A DNA stretch of 64,000 bases from Palleronia sp. LCG004 (GTDB taxonomy: Bacteria; Pseudomonadota; Alphaproteobacteria; Rhodobacterales; Rhodobacteraceae), in contig NZ_CP136759.1 of NCBI RefSeq assembly GCF_032931615.1, forward strand, positions 2,232,001-2,296,000, in the 5' to 3' direction. The position numbers and the translations under genes are program-made. Positions 43,775-52,280 of the stretch are shown in pieces (positions within the stretch are counted from its first letter, which is position 1; each line of letters starts with the position of its first letter). A model generated the notes under the pieces. The model was not told where the DNA came from, ran no database searches, and saw nothing but the letters and a program-made list of their open reading frames with translations.

Positions 43775-44961
43775 CACACCTCCCTATTGTTGTTTTTCGA
43801 GAACAGCCTCGACCAAGCATCCATAGTGACCCGTCTACGCTCCAGTAGGTCCGACCGCGCATAAGCACGCTCCACATCTGTTCCAACCTGATGCGCTAGC
43901 GCTGCTTCCGCGACCTCGCGCGGCGCGTTCGCCACCTCGGACGCCCAATCCCGAAAGCTGCTACGGAAGCCGTGGACGGTGAAGGCATCGCGTCCCATGC
44001 GGCGCATCAGCATTAGCATGGACATGTTCGACAGGGGCTTGTGCCGCTTCTGGCCCTCAAACACGTAATCCGACGCCGTGGCCCGCATCTCGCGCAAGAT
44101 TGCTAGCATCTCGTCCGTTAGGGGAACGCGGTGCTGAACGCCGCCCTTCATTCGCGCGCCCGGTATGGTCCAGAGACGCGCTTCAAGATCCACCTCGTCC
44201 CACGTCATGCCTAGAACCTCGGACGTGCGACAGGCGGTCAGGATGGTGAATTGAAGCGCCCGCGCCGCCGTGGCCGTGCGCGCGCCTAGTTCGGCGTAGA
44301 ACGCGGGAACGTCCGCGTAGGGCATCGCATCATGGTGCTGCGCCCGGACCCTTACTTTTGGCAGCACGTGGGCTTCCTTGACTGCCGTGACGGGGTTCTC
44401 CCCCGACCGGAGGCCCTTGGACCGCGCCACGTCCAGAACCGCCTTGAGGCGCTGGGCCAGCCGCTTGGCCGTTTCATGCTTCGTGGTCCAGATGGGGGAC
44501 AGGCACATCAGGATTTCGGGTTGCCCGATACTGTCCACCGGCATCCGCCCGATCTTGGGGAATGCATAATCCCGAAGGGTATTCAGCCATTGATCGCCGT
44601 GCTTGGGGTTCTTCCACGTGGGAAGGCGGTCAATATGGACCTGACGCGCCAGTTCCTCGAACGTGGGAACGTCCATCTGAGCGTTGAAACGGGGATTGAG
44701 GCCCCGCTTTGCCATGCGACGATATTCGAGCGCCCGCTCGCGGGCTTGGTTCAGGGTGACGACATCAGCGCCGCCCAAGCCAAAGTCTGTTCGGAGCGGT
44801 GCGCCCGCGCGATTCTTCTGCCCTTTGATGGTGACACGCACGATCCAGCGCCGCGCGCCGGAGGGGTCCACTACCAGATAGAGGCCCGCGCCATCGCCGT
44901 GCCGTCCTGGCCCGTGATTCTCCACCAGCCGTTTCGTCAGCTTTCCGCCCAGCGCCGCCAT
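43774..44961 (-). CDS. int: P4-type tyrosine integrase (element 2)
   Basis: A 395-aa integrase of the tRNA-targeting P4 class. An N-terminal arm-DNA-binding DUF4102-like domain (HGDGAGLYLVVDPSGARRWI) precedes the core domain (about 95-180) and the catalytic domain. Catalytic residues: Arg in ILTACRTSEVLGMTW, HGFR in VHGFRSSFRDW, His in ALAHQVG and Tyr in ERAYARSDLLERR. It is intact. It reads away from the tRNA-Ser 150 bp to its right, the usual layout. Paired TACCAC repeats lie between its start and the tRNA. Confidence 0.93.
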   Translation of the reverse strand: MAALGGKLTKRLVENHGPGRHGDGAGLYLVVDPSGARRWIVRVTIKGQKNRAGAPLRTDFGLGGADVVTLNQARERALEYRRMAKRGLNPRFNAQMDVPTFEELARQVHIDRLPTWKNPKHGDQWLNTLRDYAFPKIGRMPVDSIGQPEILMCLSPIWTTKHETAKRLAQRLKAVLDVARSKGLRSGENPVTAVKEAHVLPKVRVRAQHHDAMPYADVPAFYAELGARTATAARALQFTILTACRTSEVLGMTWDEVDLEARLWTIPGARMKGGVQHRVPLTDEMLAILREMRATASDYVFEGQKRHKPLSNMSMLMLMRRMGRDAFTVHGFRSSFRDWASEVANAPREVAEAALAHQVGTDVERAYARSDLLERRRVTMDAWSRLFSKNNNREV

Positions 44962-44968
44962 ACGTCCC

Positions 44969-44986
44969 TACCACATTCCGTACCAC
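44969..44986. repeat. paired TACCAC arm-type repeats, right end of element 2
   Basis: TACCAC at 44969 and 44981, again 12 bp apart, 125 bp from the tRNA attachment site and just upstream of the integrase start. Matches the pair at 40871/40883. Confidence 0.5.
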
Positions 44987-45111
44987 ACAAGGAAAGCGTA
45001 GCAGACAAAACGAATGAAAGCGAACAAAACCCGAAACAGGGCATATCCCTAAAGAAAACTGTGGGTTAGGCCGGTGTAGACTGCCATATGATATTGGGGA
45101 AAATTGGTCAG

Positions 45112-45201
45112 TGGCGGAGGAGGTGGGATTCGAACCCACGGTGCGCATTCACGCACGTCGGTTTTCAAGACCGGTGCAATAGACCACTCTGCCACTCCTC
45201 C
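45112..45201 (-). tRNA. tRNA-Ser (anticodon UGA), attachment site of the island
   Basis: A 90-nt class II tRNA with encoded CCA. Acceptor GGAGGAG/CTCCTCC, discriminator G, anticodon loop CTTGAAA (UGA), long variable arm (GTGCG...CGCAC), T-loop TTCGAAT. Its last 18 nt (45112-45129) are the right attachment site, identical to 36101-36118; the gene is left intact by the integration. Confidence 0.97.
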
Positions 45202-45364
45202 GTGCGGGCGTGCTAGCGCGTGCGGCGGGATTTTGGAAGGGCGCTTGGCGGCGGGGCAGCGGATCTTTTCAGTACCTGTGGCCGGCGTTATGGTCGCGGG
45301 CGAGACCGGGTCGCGGCGGAGGCTTTCCGCCTCGACGCGGCCCCGGACAATCGAAGGAGCCAAG

Positions 45365-45877
45365 ATGTCCAAGCGGGAGATGTGCCGCCCGATCCTGCGG
45401 GCCGCGACGATCGGATCGGTGCTGATGCTCGCAGGCTGCGTCGGCGGGTCTGCGGATCGCGACGGCCGGGCGGCGCGTGACGGCACGGAGATCCCGACCA
45501 CGCCTGCCGCCGCCAGCGGGCCGGACGTGGAGGCACCCGAAGTCTTTCAGGCGCGCGCGGAGGGCCTCTGGGACGGCCGGCCGTCGCTCGGCGGGATCTG
45601 GGTCGCGCATCCCGATGTCGACACGCCGGAACGGGTGATCATCCGCAACGTCGAGACCGGCAGCGTGACGACCGGCGCGCTTTTCCGGCGCGAACGAGAG
45701 ATCCCCGGGCCCGTCCTGCAGGTCAGCAGCGATGCGGCCGCGGAACTCGGGATGCTGGCAGGTGCGCCCGCGACGCTCGACGTGACGGCATTGCGCCCGG
45801 CACCCGCCGGGGACAGGCCGGAAGGCGCGCCGGACGACATCGCGGACGCGCCCGCCGAAGAGGTCGAGGGGAGCTGA
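45365..45877 (+). CDS. RlpA-like (double-psi barrel) lipoprotein
   Basis: A 170-aa lipoprotein: lipobox LMLAGC about residue 25. The body (GGIWVAHPDVDTPERVIIRN, VETGSVTTGAL, VLQVSSDAAAELGMLAG) follows the RlpA barrel layout 'VxVxNxxTGxxV...LSxxAAxxLGM', but the catalytic Asp/His context of lytic RlpA enzymes is not evident. It is probably a structural or glycan-binding relative. AAGGAG precedes the ATG. The position next to a D,D-carboxypeptidase gene supports a cell-wall role. The frame upstream runs through the tRNA and is not coding. Confidence 0.65.
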   Translation: MSKREMCRPILRAATIGSVLMLAGCVGGSADRDGRAARDGTEIPTTPAAASGPDVEAPEVFQARAEGLWDGRPSLGGIWVAHPDVDTPERVIIRNVETGSVTTGALFRREREIPGPVLQVSSDAAAELGMLAGAPATLDVTALRPAPAGDRPEGAPDDIADAPAEEVEGS

Positions 45878-45991
45878 GACAAGACGGATGTCTCGCGAAT
45901 GTGATGGCGCGCTGGGTGGGGGATGCCTCTTCCTCAGCGCGGCGATAGGCCATAGGGTCGGGACCGAGACGAGGACCAAGGGGACGCTCAG

Positions 45992-47155
45992 ATGACGATC
46001 ATGAGACTGGCTCTGGCGATCCTGGCCGTGGCGACGGCCGGATCGGCGCAGGCGCAATTCGATACGAGCGCCAGCTCGGCCTACGTCTATGACGTCGGAA
46101 CCGAAACGGTGCTGATGGAAAAGCAGTCCGACGTGCCGCTTCCGCCCGCCTCCATGTCGAAGCTCATGACGCTCTACATGCTGTTCGACGCGCTGCGCGA
46201 CGGACGCGTCAGCATGGATACGCGGTTCGGCGTAAGCTCGCGCGCGACCTCCCTCGGCGGATCGTCCATGTATCTGACCGAGGCCGACCGTCCGACGGTC
46301 GAGGAACTGATCCAGGGGATCATCGTGCAATCGGGCAACGATGCCTGCGTGGTGGTGGCCGAGGGCCTTGCCGGAAGCGAGGAGGCCTTCGCGACGATGA
46401 TGACGCAGCGCGGCCAGGAGATCGGCATGACGCAGTCGACCTTCGCCAACGCCTCCGGCTGGCCGGATCCCCGGCATCGCATGTCGATGCACGATCTGGG
46501 CGTGCTGGCCACGCATCTGATCACCGAGTTTCCCGAATATTACGGCTATTTCTCGCAAGAGAGTTTCGCCTTCGACGGACGGGTTCCGGCCAATCACAAC
46601 AACCGAAATCCGCTTCTGGGGCTCGGCATCGGGGCCGACGGGCTCAAGACCGGGCACACGCAGGAGGCGGGATACGGTCTCGTCGGGTCGGCGGCCCAGG
46701 GGGATCGTCGGATCGTCTTCGTCATCAGCGGACTTTCCTCGACCAACGAACGCGCCGAGGAAGCCGAGCGCATCGTGAACTGGGCCTTCCGCCAGTTCGT
46801 CGAGCGCCAGATCGTCTCGCAGGGGCAGGCCGTCGCGACGGCGGATGTCTGGCTCGGGCAGACGAACGAGGTGGGATTGGTGACGCGCGACGGCGCGAAG
46901 ATGCTGGTCCCCGCCCTCTCGCAGGACAGCATCGTCGCAGAGGCGCATTTCACGGGTCCGATCGAGGCTCCGATCGAGGATGGTCAGGAACTCGGGTCGC
47001 TCGTCATCCGGGTGGATGGCCTGCCCGATTCCGAGATCCCGCTCCTGGCCGATCGCGCCGTCGCGGCGGCGGGCTTCGTGCCGCGGCTCAAGACCGCGGC
47101 GGGTGTCCTGCTCGACCAGGCGATCGGAGCCGCCGGCGCCGCCCGCGCGGAGTGA
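45992..47155 (+). CDS. dacC: D-alanyl-D-alanine carboxypeptidase (PBP5/6 type)
   Basis: A 387-aa exported serine carboxypeptidase (S11) that removes the terminal D-Ala of peptidoglycan stem peptides. Signal peptide to about residue 24 (AGSAQAQ). SxxK in PPASMSKLMTLYM, SxN in VQSGNDACVVVAEG and KTG in DGLKTGHTQEAGYG are intact; a C-terminal PBP5 beta-domain and amphipathic end follow. First gene of a run of six overlapping or nearly abutting genes. Its stop overlaps the tmk start (TGATG). The symbol is a family-level choice. Confidence 0.93.
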   Translation: MTIMRLALAILAVATAGSAQAQFDTSASSAYVYDVGTETVLMEKQSDVPLPPASMSKLMTLYMLFDALRDGRVSMDTRFGVSSRATSLGGSSMYLTEADRPTVEELIQGIIVQSGNDACVVVAEGLAGSEEAFATMMTQRGQEIGMTQSTFANASGWPDPRHRMSMHDLGVLATHLITEFPEYYGYFSQESFAFDGRVPANHNNRNPLLGLGIGADGLKTGHTQEAGYGLVGSAAQGDRRIVFVISGLSSTNERAEEAERIVNWAFRQFVERQIVSQGQAVATADVWLGQTNEVGLVTRDGAKMLVPALSQDSIVAEAHFTGPIEAPIEDGQELGSLVIRVDGLPDSEIPLLADRAVAAAGFVPRLKTAAGVLLDQAIGAAGAARAE

Positions 47156-47766
47156 TGCCTGACGGCCTTTTCCTGAGTTTCGAGGGTATCGACGGATCCG
47201 GCAAGTCCACGCAGGCGCGCCGTCTGGCCGAACACCTGCGCGGACATGGTCGCGAGATCATCCTCACCCGCGAGCCCGGCGGATCGCCCGGTGCCGAGGA
47301 GATCCGCCGCCTGCTGCTCGAAGGAACGGTTGATCGCTGGTCGGCCGAGACCGAGCTCCTGCTCTTCACGGCGGCACGACGCGATCATCTGGAACGCACG
47401 ATCCGGCCCGCGCTCGATCGCGGGGCCGTCGTGATCTGCGATCGCTTTGCCGACAGTACGCGGATGTACCAAGGCCTGTCGCGCGGGGATCTTCGCGCGC
47501 ATGTCGATGCGCTCCACGAGGCGATGATCGGAACCGAGCCGGACCGCACCTTCCTGATCGACATGGATCCCGAAAGGGGCCTTGCCCGGGCGCTCGGGCG
47601 GGCAGGACCCGAGGAGCGGTTCGAGAGCTTCGGGACAGAGCTTCAGGCGAAGATGCGCGCGGGCTTCCTCGCACTCGCCCGGGAATTTCCCGAGCGCATC
47701 GCCGTGATCGACGGAGATGCTTCCGAGGACGAGGTCGCGGCCCGCATTCTCGCGTCGCTGCCATGA
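47155..47766 (+). CDS. tmk: thymidylate kinase
   Basis: A 203-aa kinase phosphorylating dTMP to dTDP. The P-loop is FEGIDGSGKSTQARRLAEHL, DRFADSTRMYQG corresponds to the DR(Y/F) motif, and the LID region contains GRAGPEERFE. The ATG at 47155 overlaps the carboxypeptidase stop; the codon before it is GTG, a less likely start. Its own stop overlaps holB (ATGA). Confidence 0.95.
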   Translation: MPDGLFLSFEGIDGSGKSTQARRLAEHLRGHGREIILTREPGGSPGAEEIRRLLLEGTVDRWSAETELLLFTAARRDHLERTIRPALDRGAVVICDRFADSTRMYQGLSRGDLRAHVDALHEAMIGTEPDRTFLIDMDPERGLARALGRAGPEERFESFGTELQAKMRAGFLALAREFPERIAVIDGDASEDEVAARILASLP

Positions 47767-48884
47767 GCGAGGAGACGCAATACGAACCGGATCGGGTCGA
47801 GGGTGTCGCGCATCCGCGCCTTACCCGGGCCCTCTATGGCCAGTCCGAGGCAGAGGTGGCGTTCCTCGCGGCCTACAATTCGGACACGCTGCATCATGCG
47901 TGGCTTCTCACTGGGCCGCGCGGGGTGGGCAAGGCCACGCTCGCCTGGCGCATGGCGCGGTTTCTGCTGTCGCAACCCGCGGCCGACGGCATGTTCGGGG
48001 CGGAGCCGGCTTCGAGCCTCGATACGCCCGAGGATCATCCGGTCGTCCATCGCGTCGCCGCCCTGGGCGAGCCGCGGCTCTTCCTCATGCGGCCGGGCGT
48101 CAATCCGTCGACCGGCACACCCAGACGCGACATCACGGTGGACCAGTCCCGGAAGCTCAGGGATTTCCTGCATCTCAGCGCGGCGGATGGCGGACGCCGG
48201 GTCGTCGTGATCGACAGTGCCGACCAGATGAACGTGCCGGCCGCGAACGCACTTCTCAAACTGCTGGAGGAGCCTCCGGCGCTCACGACCTTCCTGCTCG
48301 TCAGCCATGCGCCCGCGACGCTGCTTCCGACGATCCGCTCTCGGTGCCGGACGCTAGCCTGCCGGCCCCTCGCGCCCGACGATCTGGCCTCGGCCCTCGA
48401 ACGGGCGGGCCTCTCGACCGAGGTTCCGGCGCTCGTCCTTGCCGAACTCGCCTCGGGGTCGGTGGGGGAGGCCGCCCGGCTTCTGAACGAGGATGGCCCC
48501 GCGACCTATGCGCGTCTCGTGAAGCTGTTCGAGAGCTGCCCGGACATGGACCGTCAGGCGCTCCTTTCGTTGACGAACGGGATCACGGTCGCGGCGGGAC
48601 AGACGCGGATGGATATCCTCGTCCGGCTGATCGAACTCATGCTCTCGCGGCTCGCCCGCCATGGCGCAGGTGCCCCGCCCCAATCCGAGGCCGCGCGCGG
48701 CGAGGCGCAACTCCTCGCGCGGCTCGCCCCCGACGTGGAGGCGGCGCGCCGCTGGGCGGCGCTTCATCAGGCCGCGATCGCCCGGCTCGATCAGGGGCGG
48801 CGGGTCAACCTTGACCCCTCCGCCCTCATCCTCGATACGGGGGCGAGCATCAACGACACGGGCCGCGACATCCTCTCGCGTTAG
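47763..48884 (+). CDS. holB: DNA polymerase III subunit delta'
   Basis: A 373-aa clamp-loader subunit. The AAA+ Walker A is LTGPRGVGKATLAWRMARFL and the sensor/Walker B region VVVIDSADQMNVPAANALLK LLEEPP-type sequence is typical, with the SRC motif in IRSRCRTLACRPL. The central zinc-finger of E. coli delta' is not obvious. ATGA overlap with tmk; the tmk-holB-tatD order is conserved across many bacteria. Confidence 0.93.
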   Translation: MSEETQYEPDRVEGVAHPRLTRALYGQSEAEVAFLAAYNSDTLHHAWLLTGPRGVGKATLAWRMARFLLSQPAADGMFGAEPASSLDTPEDHPVVHRVAALGEPRLFLMRPGVNPSTGTPRRDITVDQSRKLRDFLHLSAADGGRRVVVIDSADQMNVPAANALLKLLEEPPALTTFLLVSHAPATLLPTIRSRCRTLACRPLAPDDLASALERAGLSTEVPALVLAELASGSVGEAARLLNEDGPATYARLVKLFESCPDMDRQALLSLTNGITVAAGQTRMDILVRLIELMLSRLARHGAGAPPQSEAARGEAQLLARLAPDVEAARRWAALHQAAIARLDQGRRVNLDPSALILDTGASINDTGRDILSR

Positions 48885-48905
48885 GTCCGGATCATCGGGG
48901 CCGCC

Positions 48906-49703
48906 ATGACACCCAGGATAACCGACAGCCATTGCCATCTGGACTTTCCGGATTTCGAGGGCGAACGCGCCGAGATCGTCGCCCGCGCGGCCGAGATGGG
49001 CGTGGCGCGGATGGTCACGATCTGCACCAAGCTGCGGCAGGCCCCCGAGGTTCGCGCCATAGCCGAGGCGCATGCGCCCGTCTTCTGGGCCGCCGGAACC
49101 CATCCGATGAGCGCGGCGTCCGAACCCATGGCGCGCGTGGAGGAACTCGAGGCGCTGGCCGAGCATCCGAAGATGGTCGGCATCGGCGAGACCGGGCTCG
49201 ACTACCATTACACCGCCGACAGCGCCGAGGTTCAGCAGGAAAGCCTGCGCCTCCATATCGAGGCGGCGCGGCGCACAGGTCTGCCGCTCATCATCCATGC
49301 GCGCGACGCGGACGAGGACATGGCCCGGATCCTGACGGAAGAACACCGCGCCGGGGCCTATGGCTGCGTCATGCACTGCTTTTCCTCAAGCGCGGCCTTG
49401 GCCGAGGCGGCGCTCGGGCTCGGCTTCTATCTCTCGATGTCGGGCATCGCGGCCTTCCCGAAGAGTGGCGCGCTGCGCGAGATCTTCGCCGCCGCGCCGC
49501 GCGACCGGATCCTCGTGGAGACCGACAGCCCCTATCTCGCCCCCCCGCCCCATCGCGGGAAGCGGAACGAGCCGGGCTATACCGCGCATACCGCCCGCAA
49601 GGGGGCCGAGGCGCTCGGGCTCGACTATGCGGAATTCGCCGCCTTGACCGAGTCGAATTTCGAGCGCCTGTTCGCCAAGGCCGCCGCCTGGAAACCCGAA
49701 TGA
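48906..49703 (+). CDS. tatD: TatD family metal-dependent DNase
   Basis: A 265-aa TIM-barrel hydrolase. The metal-binding DSHCHLDF (residues 7-14), GETGLDYHY, a middle IHARDADEDM, and the C-terminal ETDSPYLAPPPHRGKRNEP are all present. Family members (YcfH/TatD) are 3'-5' exonucleases or DNA-repair nucleases. It follows holB by 21 bp and overlaps the MBL gene (ATGA). Confidence 0.93.
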   Translation: MTPRITDSHCHLDFPDFEGERAEIVARAAEMGVARMVTICTKLRQAPEVRAIAEAHAPVFWAAGTHPMSAASEPMARVEELEALAEHPKMVGIGETGLDYHYTADSAEVQQESLRLHIEAARRTGLPLIIHARDADEDMARILTEEHRAGAYGCVMHCFSSSAALAEAALGLGFYLSMSGIAAFPKSGALREIFAAAPRDRILVETDSPYLAPPPHRGKRNEPGYTAHTARKGAEALGLDYAEFAALTESNFERLFAKAAAWKPE

Positions 49704-50497
49704 GCGATCTGCGCTTCACCATCCTCGGCTGCGGCTCGTCGGGTGGCGTGCCACGGCTCGGCGGGATCTGGGGCGAATGCGACCCCGACAATCGCAAGAA
49801 CCATCGTCGCCGCTGCTCGATCCTGGTCGAGCGGACGGGGGCGGGGGGCACCACGCGGGTCCTGATCGATGCCTCGCCGGATCTGCGCGCGCAACTGCTC
49901 GACGCGGGCGTGGGAGAGCTCGACGGGGTGGTCTTCACGCACCCCCATGCCGATCACTGTCACGGGATCGACGACCTGCGCATGGTCGTCTTCAACACCC
50001 GTCGCAAACTGCCCGTCTGGGCGGACGGCCCCACGAGCGACAGCCTCACCGCGCGCTTCGGATACGCGTTCCGGACACCGCCCGGGTCGAGCTATCCGCC
50101 GATCCTAGATCTCAATCTCATCGACGGGCCCGTCGAGGTCACCGGGGCCGGCGGTACGGTCACGCTCACGCCGTTTCCCGTGACCCATGGCGCGATCACT
50201 GCGCTGGGCTTTCGCGTCGGTGACGTGGCCTATCTTCCCGACGTCTCGGAAATCGGGGCGGATGGCTGGGCCGCGCTCGGCGATCTCGACATCTGGATCG
50301 TGGATGCGCTGCGTCGCTCGCCGCATCCCAGCCATTCGCATCTCGACAACACGCTCGGCTGGATTGCACGCGCCGCCCCCCGGCGAGCCGTTCTGACCAA
50401 CATGCATGTCGATCTCGATTTCGAGACGGTCCGCGCCGAGACCCCCCCGAATGTGGAGCCCGCCTTCGACGGCATGATCCTGAGCCCCGGGGAATGA
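49700..50497 (+). CDS. MBL-fold metallo-hydrolase (PhnP-like)
   Basis: A 265-aa metallo-beta-lactamase-fold phosphodiesterase. The signature THPHADHCHGIDDLR gives the metal ligands, with VTHGAITALG, LPDVSEIG and a final SHSHLDNTLGW. The N-terminal CGSSGGVPRLGG is typical of PhnP-type phosphodiesterases. A substrate cannot be assigned. ATGA overlaps on both sides (tatD, AEC). Confidence 0.9.
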   Translation: MSDLRFTILGCGSSGGVPRLGGIWGECDPDNRKNHRRRCSILVERTGAGGTTRVLIDASPDLRAQLLDAGVGELDGVVFTHPHADHCHGIDDLRMVVFNTRRKLPVWADGPTSDSLTARFGYAFRTPPGSSYPPILDLNLIDGPVEVTGAGGTVTLTPFPVTHGAITALGFRVGDVAYLPDVSEIGADGWAALGDLDIWIVDALRRSPHPSHSHLDNTLGWIARAAPRRAVLTNMHVDLDFETVRAETPPNVEPAFDGMILSPGE

Positions 50498-51420
50498 GCG
50501 CGCTCGTCGACGTCGTCCTGCCCGTCTTCATCCTGATCACGGCGGGCTACGTGGCGACATGGCGCGGGCTTTTCGCCGACAGCGCGGTCGACGGGCTCAT
50601 GGCCTTCACGCAAGGCTTCGCCATTCCCTGCCTGCTTTTCCAGGCGATCGCGACGATCGACCTCGGCGACGAGTTCAGCCTGGATATCCTCGTCCCCTTC
50701 TATGTCGGCGCGGTCGCGGGTTTCGCGACCGGGATCGTCGGGGCGCGTGCCTTCGGCCGCAACTGGGAGGATTCGGTCGCGATCGGCTTCTGCGGCCTGT
50801 TCTCGAACTCCGTCCTGCTCGGGCTGCCAATCGCCGAGCGCGCCTTCGGAAGCGACAGCCTGCGGTTCAACTATGCGATCATCGCCGTGCATGCGCCCTT
50901 CTGCTATCTGCTGGGCGTCACGGTGATGGAGCTCGTCCGGGCGCGTGGGCAATCGCTGGCGGGGCTTCCGGCGAAGGTCACGCGTGCGATGTTCAACAAC
51001 TCGCTCGTCATCGGGATTGCACTCGGCTTCGTCGTCAACCTCACCGGCCTGACGATCCCGCGGATTCTCGACGATGCGTTGCAGATGATGATCCGGGCCG
51101 CGCTGCCCGCAGCGCTCTTCGGGCTGGGCGGCATTCTCTTCCGCTACAAGCCCGAGGGCGATCTGAAGCTCATCGGGCTCGTATGCTTCTGCTCTCTCGT
51201 GCTGCATCCGGGGGTGACATACCTGATCGGCTCGGCGATCGGCCTCGGCACCGTGCCGCTGCGCGCGGCGGTGATCACCGCCGCCATGGCCCCCGGCGTC
51301 AACACGTACATCTTCGCGAATATCTACGGCGCGGCACAGCGCACCGCCGCGTCGGGCGTGCTGGTCGGGACGGTCGTCTCGATCGTCAGCGTCTGGGCGT
51401 GGCTCGTGATCCTGCCCTAG
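50494..51420 (+). CDS. AEC family transporter
   Basis: A 308-aa membrane transporter of the auxin efflux carrier family with about ten helices: VVLPVFILITAGYVATWRGL at the start, CGLFSNSVLLGLPIAERAFG in the middle, and MAPGVNTYIFANIYGA near the end, all family hallmarks. Last gene of the dac-tmk-holB-tatD-MBL operon, overlapping the MBL gene by ATGA. Its TAG stop is interlocked with the stop of the convergent permease gene through a shared CTAG. Confidence 0.88.
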   Translation: MSALVDVVLPVFILITAGYVATWRGLFADSAVDGLMAFTQGFAIPCLLFQAIATIDLGDEFSLDILVPFYVGAVAGFATGIVGARAFGRNWEDSVAIGFCGLFSNSVLLGLPIAERAFGSDSLRFNYAIIAVHAPFCYLLGVTVMELVRARGQSLAGLPAKVTRAMFNNSLVIGIALGFVVNLTGLTIPRILDDALQMMIRAALPAALFGLGGILFRYKPEGDLKLIGLVCFCSLVLHPGVTYLIGSAIGLGTVPLRAAVITAAMAPGVNTYIFANIYGAAQRTAASGVLVGTVVSIVSVWAWLVILP

Positions 51421-52268
51421 CCGGGGCTCATCCCGCGCATCCTCTCCGACCGGCGGCGCAACAATTCGACCGTCGTCAGGAGGGCGATCGAGATCGCGAC
51501 GAGGATCGAGGCCACCGCGAGGATCGTCGGCGAAATCTGCTCTCGCAGACCGATGAACATCTGCCATGGCAGGGTCTTCTGCTCGGCCGAGCCGACGAAG
51601 ATCACGACGACCACCTCGTCGAAGGAGGTGATGAAGGCGAAGAGACCGCCCGACACGACCCCGGGCAGGATGAGGGGCATCTGCACCTTGAAGAATGTGC
51701 GCACCGGCCCTGCCCCGAGATTGGCCGAGGCCCGCGTCAGCGAGCGGTCGAACCCCACGAGCGTCGCCGTCACCGTGATGATGACGAAGGGAATGCCGAG
51801 CGCGGCATGGGCCAGGACGACACCGATATAGGTCCCCTGCAGACCGATCCGGCTGTAGAAGAAATACATCCCCGCAGCCGAGATGATGAGCGGCACGATC
51901 ATGGGCGAGATGAGGATCGCCATGATCGCACGGCGTGCGGGCACGTGGCTCTGCGACAGGCCAACGGCGGCGAGGGTGCCGAGCGCCACCGACAGGATGG
52001 TCGCCGCCGGCGCGATCTTGACCGAGTTCCAGAGCGCGGCCTGCCATTGGGCGTTCTGGAAGAAGTCGCGGTAATGACGCAGCGAATACGCCTCGGAATC
52101 GAAGGCGAGCATGCCCGGTGTGAACGTGAAGAAGTTCTCGGCATTGAACGACAGCGGGATGATCGTGACGATCGGGGCGATCAGGAAGAAGAAGATCAGC
52201 CCGCAGATCACCCGGAAGGTGTAGAACCAGAGCTTCTGGCCCGGCGTCGCATAGGGAGGCAGTTCCAT
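51417..52268 (-). CDS. polyamine-type ABC transporter permease (PotC/PotI-like)
   Basis: A 283-aa inner-membrane permease with six helices. The N-terminus (FYTFRVICGLIFFFLIAPIV TIIPLSFN-type) and the cytoplasmic EAA loop (FDRSLTRASANLGAGPVRTFFKVQMP) match PotC/PotI. It forms the transporter with the PotB-like permease (52281-54029), the binding protein (54424-55572) and the ATPase (55655-56755). Putrescine or spermidine is the usual substrate, but related systems take other amines. The stop shares CTAG with the AEC gene. Confidence 0.9.
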   Translation of the reverse strand: MELPPYATPGQKLWFYTFRVICGLIFFFLIAPIVTIIPLSFNAENFFTFTPGMLAFDSEAYSLRHYRDFFQNAQWQAALWNSVKIAPAATILSVALGTLAAVGLSQSHVPARRAIMAILISPMIVPLIISAAGMYFFYSRIGLQGTYIGVVLAHAALGIPFVIITVTATLVGFDRSLTRASANLGAGPVRTFFKVQMPLILPGVVSGGLFAFITSFDEVVVVIFVGSAEQKTLPWQMFIGLREQISPTILAVASILVAISIALLTTVELLRRRSERMRGMSPG

Positions 52269-52280
52269 CGGTGCGTCTCC

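Larger units (their letters stand above)
40794..45129. mobile_element. integrative element 2 in tRNA-Ser (right half of a tandem)
   Basis: About 4.3 kb between the middle attachment site and the intact tRNA-Ser. It carries a P4-type integrase next to the tRNA, a coupled 365-aa cargo gene, an AlpA-like regulator, two small winged-helix-type proteins, and a ~560-bp non-coding end with a large inverted repeat. Paired TACCAC repeats, 12 bp apart, lie near both ends (40871/40883 and 44969/44981). All genes run on the minus strand. The set int + AlpA + replication-like proteins + single cargo recalls small phage-satellite-like islands, but no capsid or packaging gene is present. Confidence 0.75.

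Noticed and set aside
36101..45129. CRISPR array or prophage
   Set aside because: No regularly spaced repeats of CRISPR type and no capsid, tail, terminase or lysis genes were seen.
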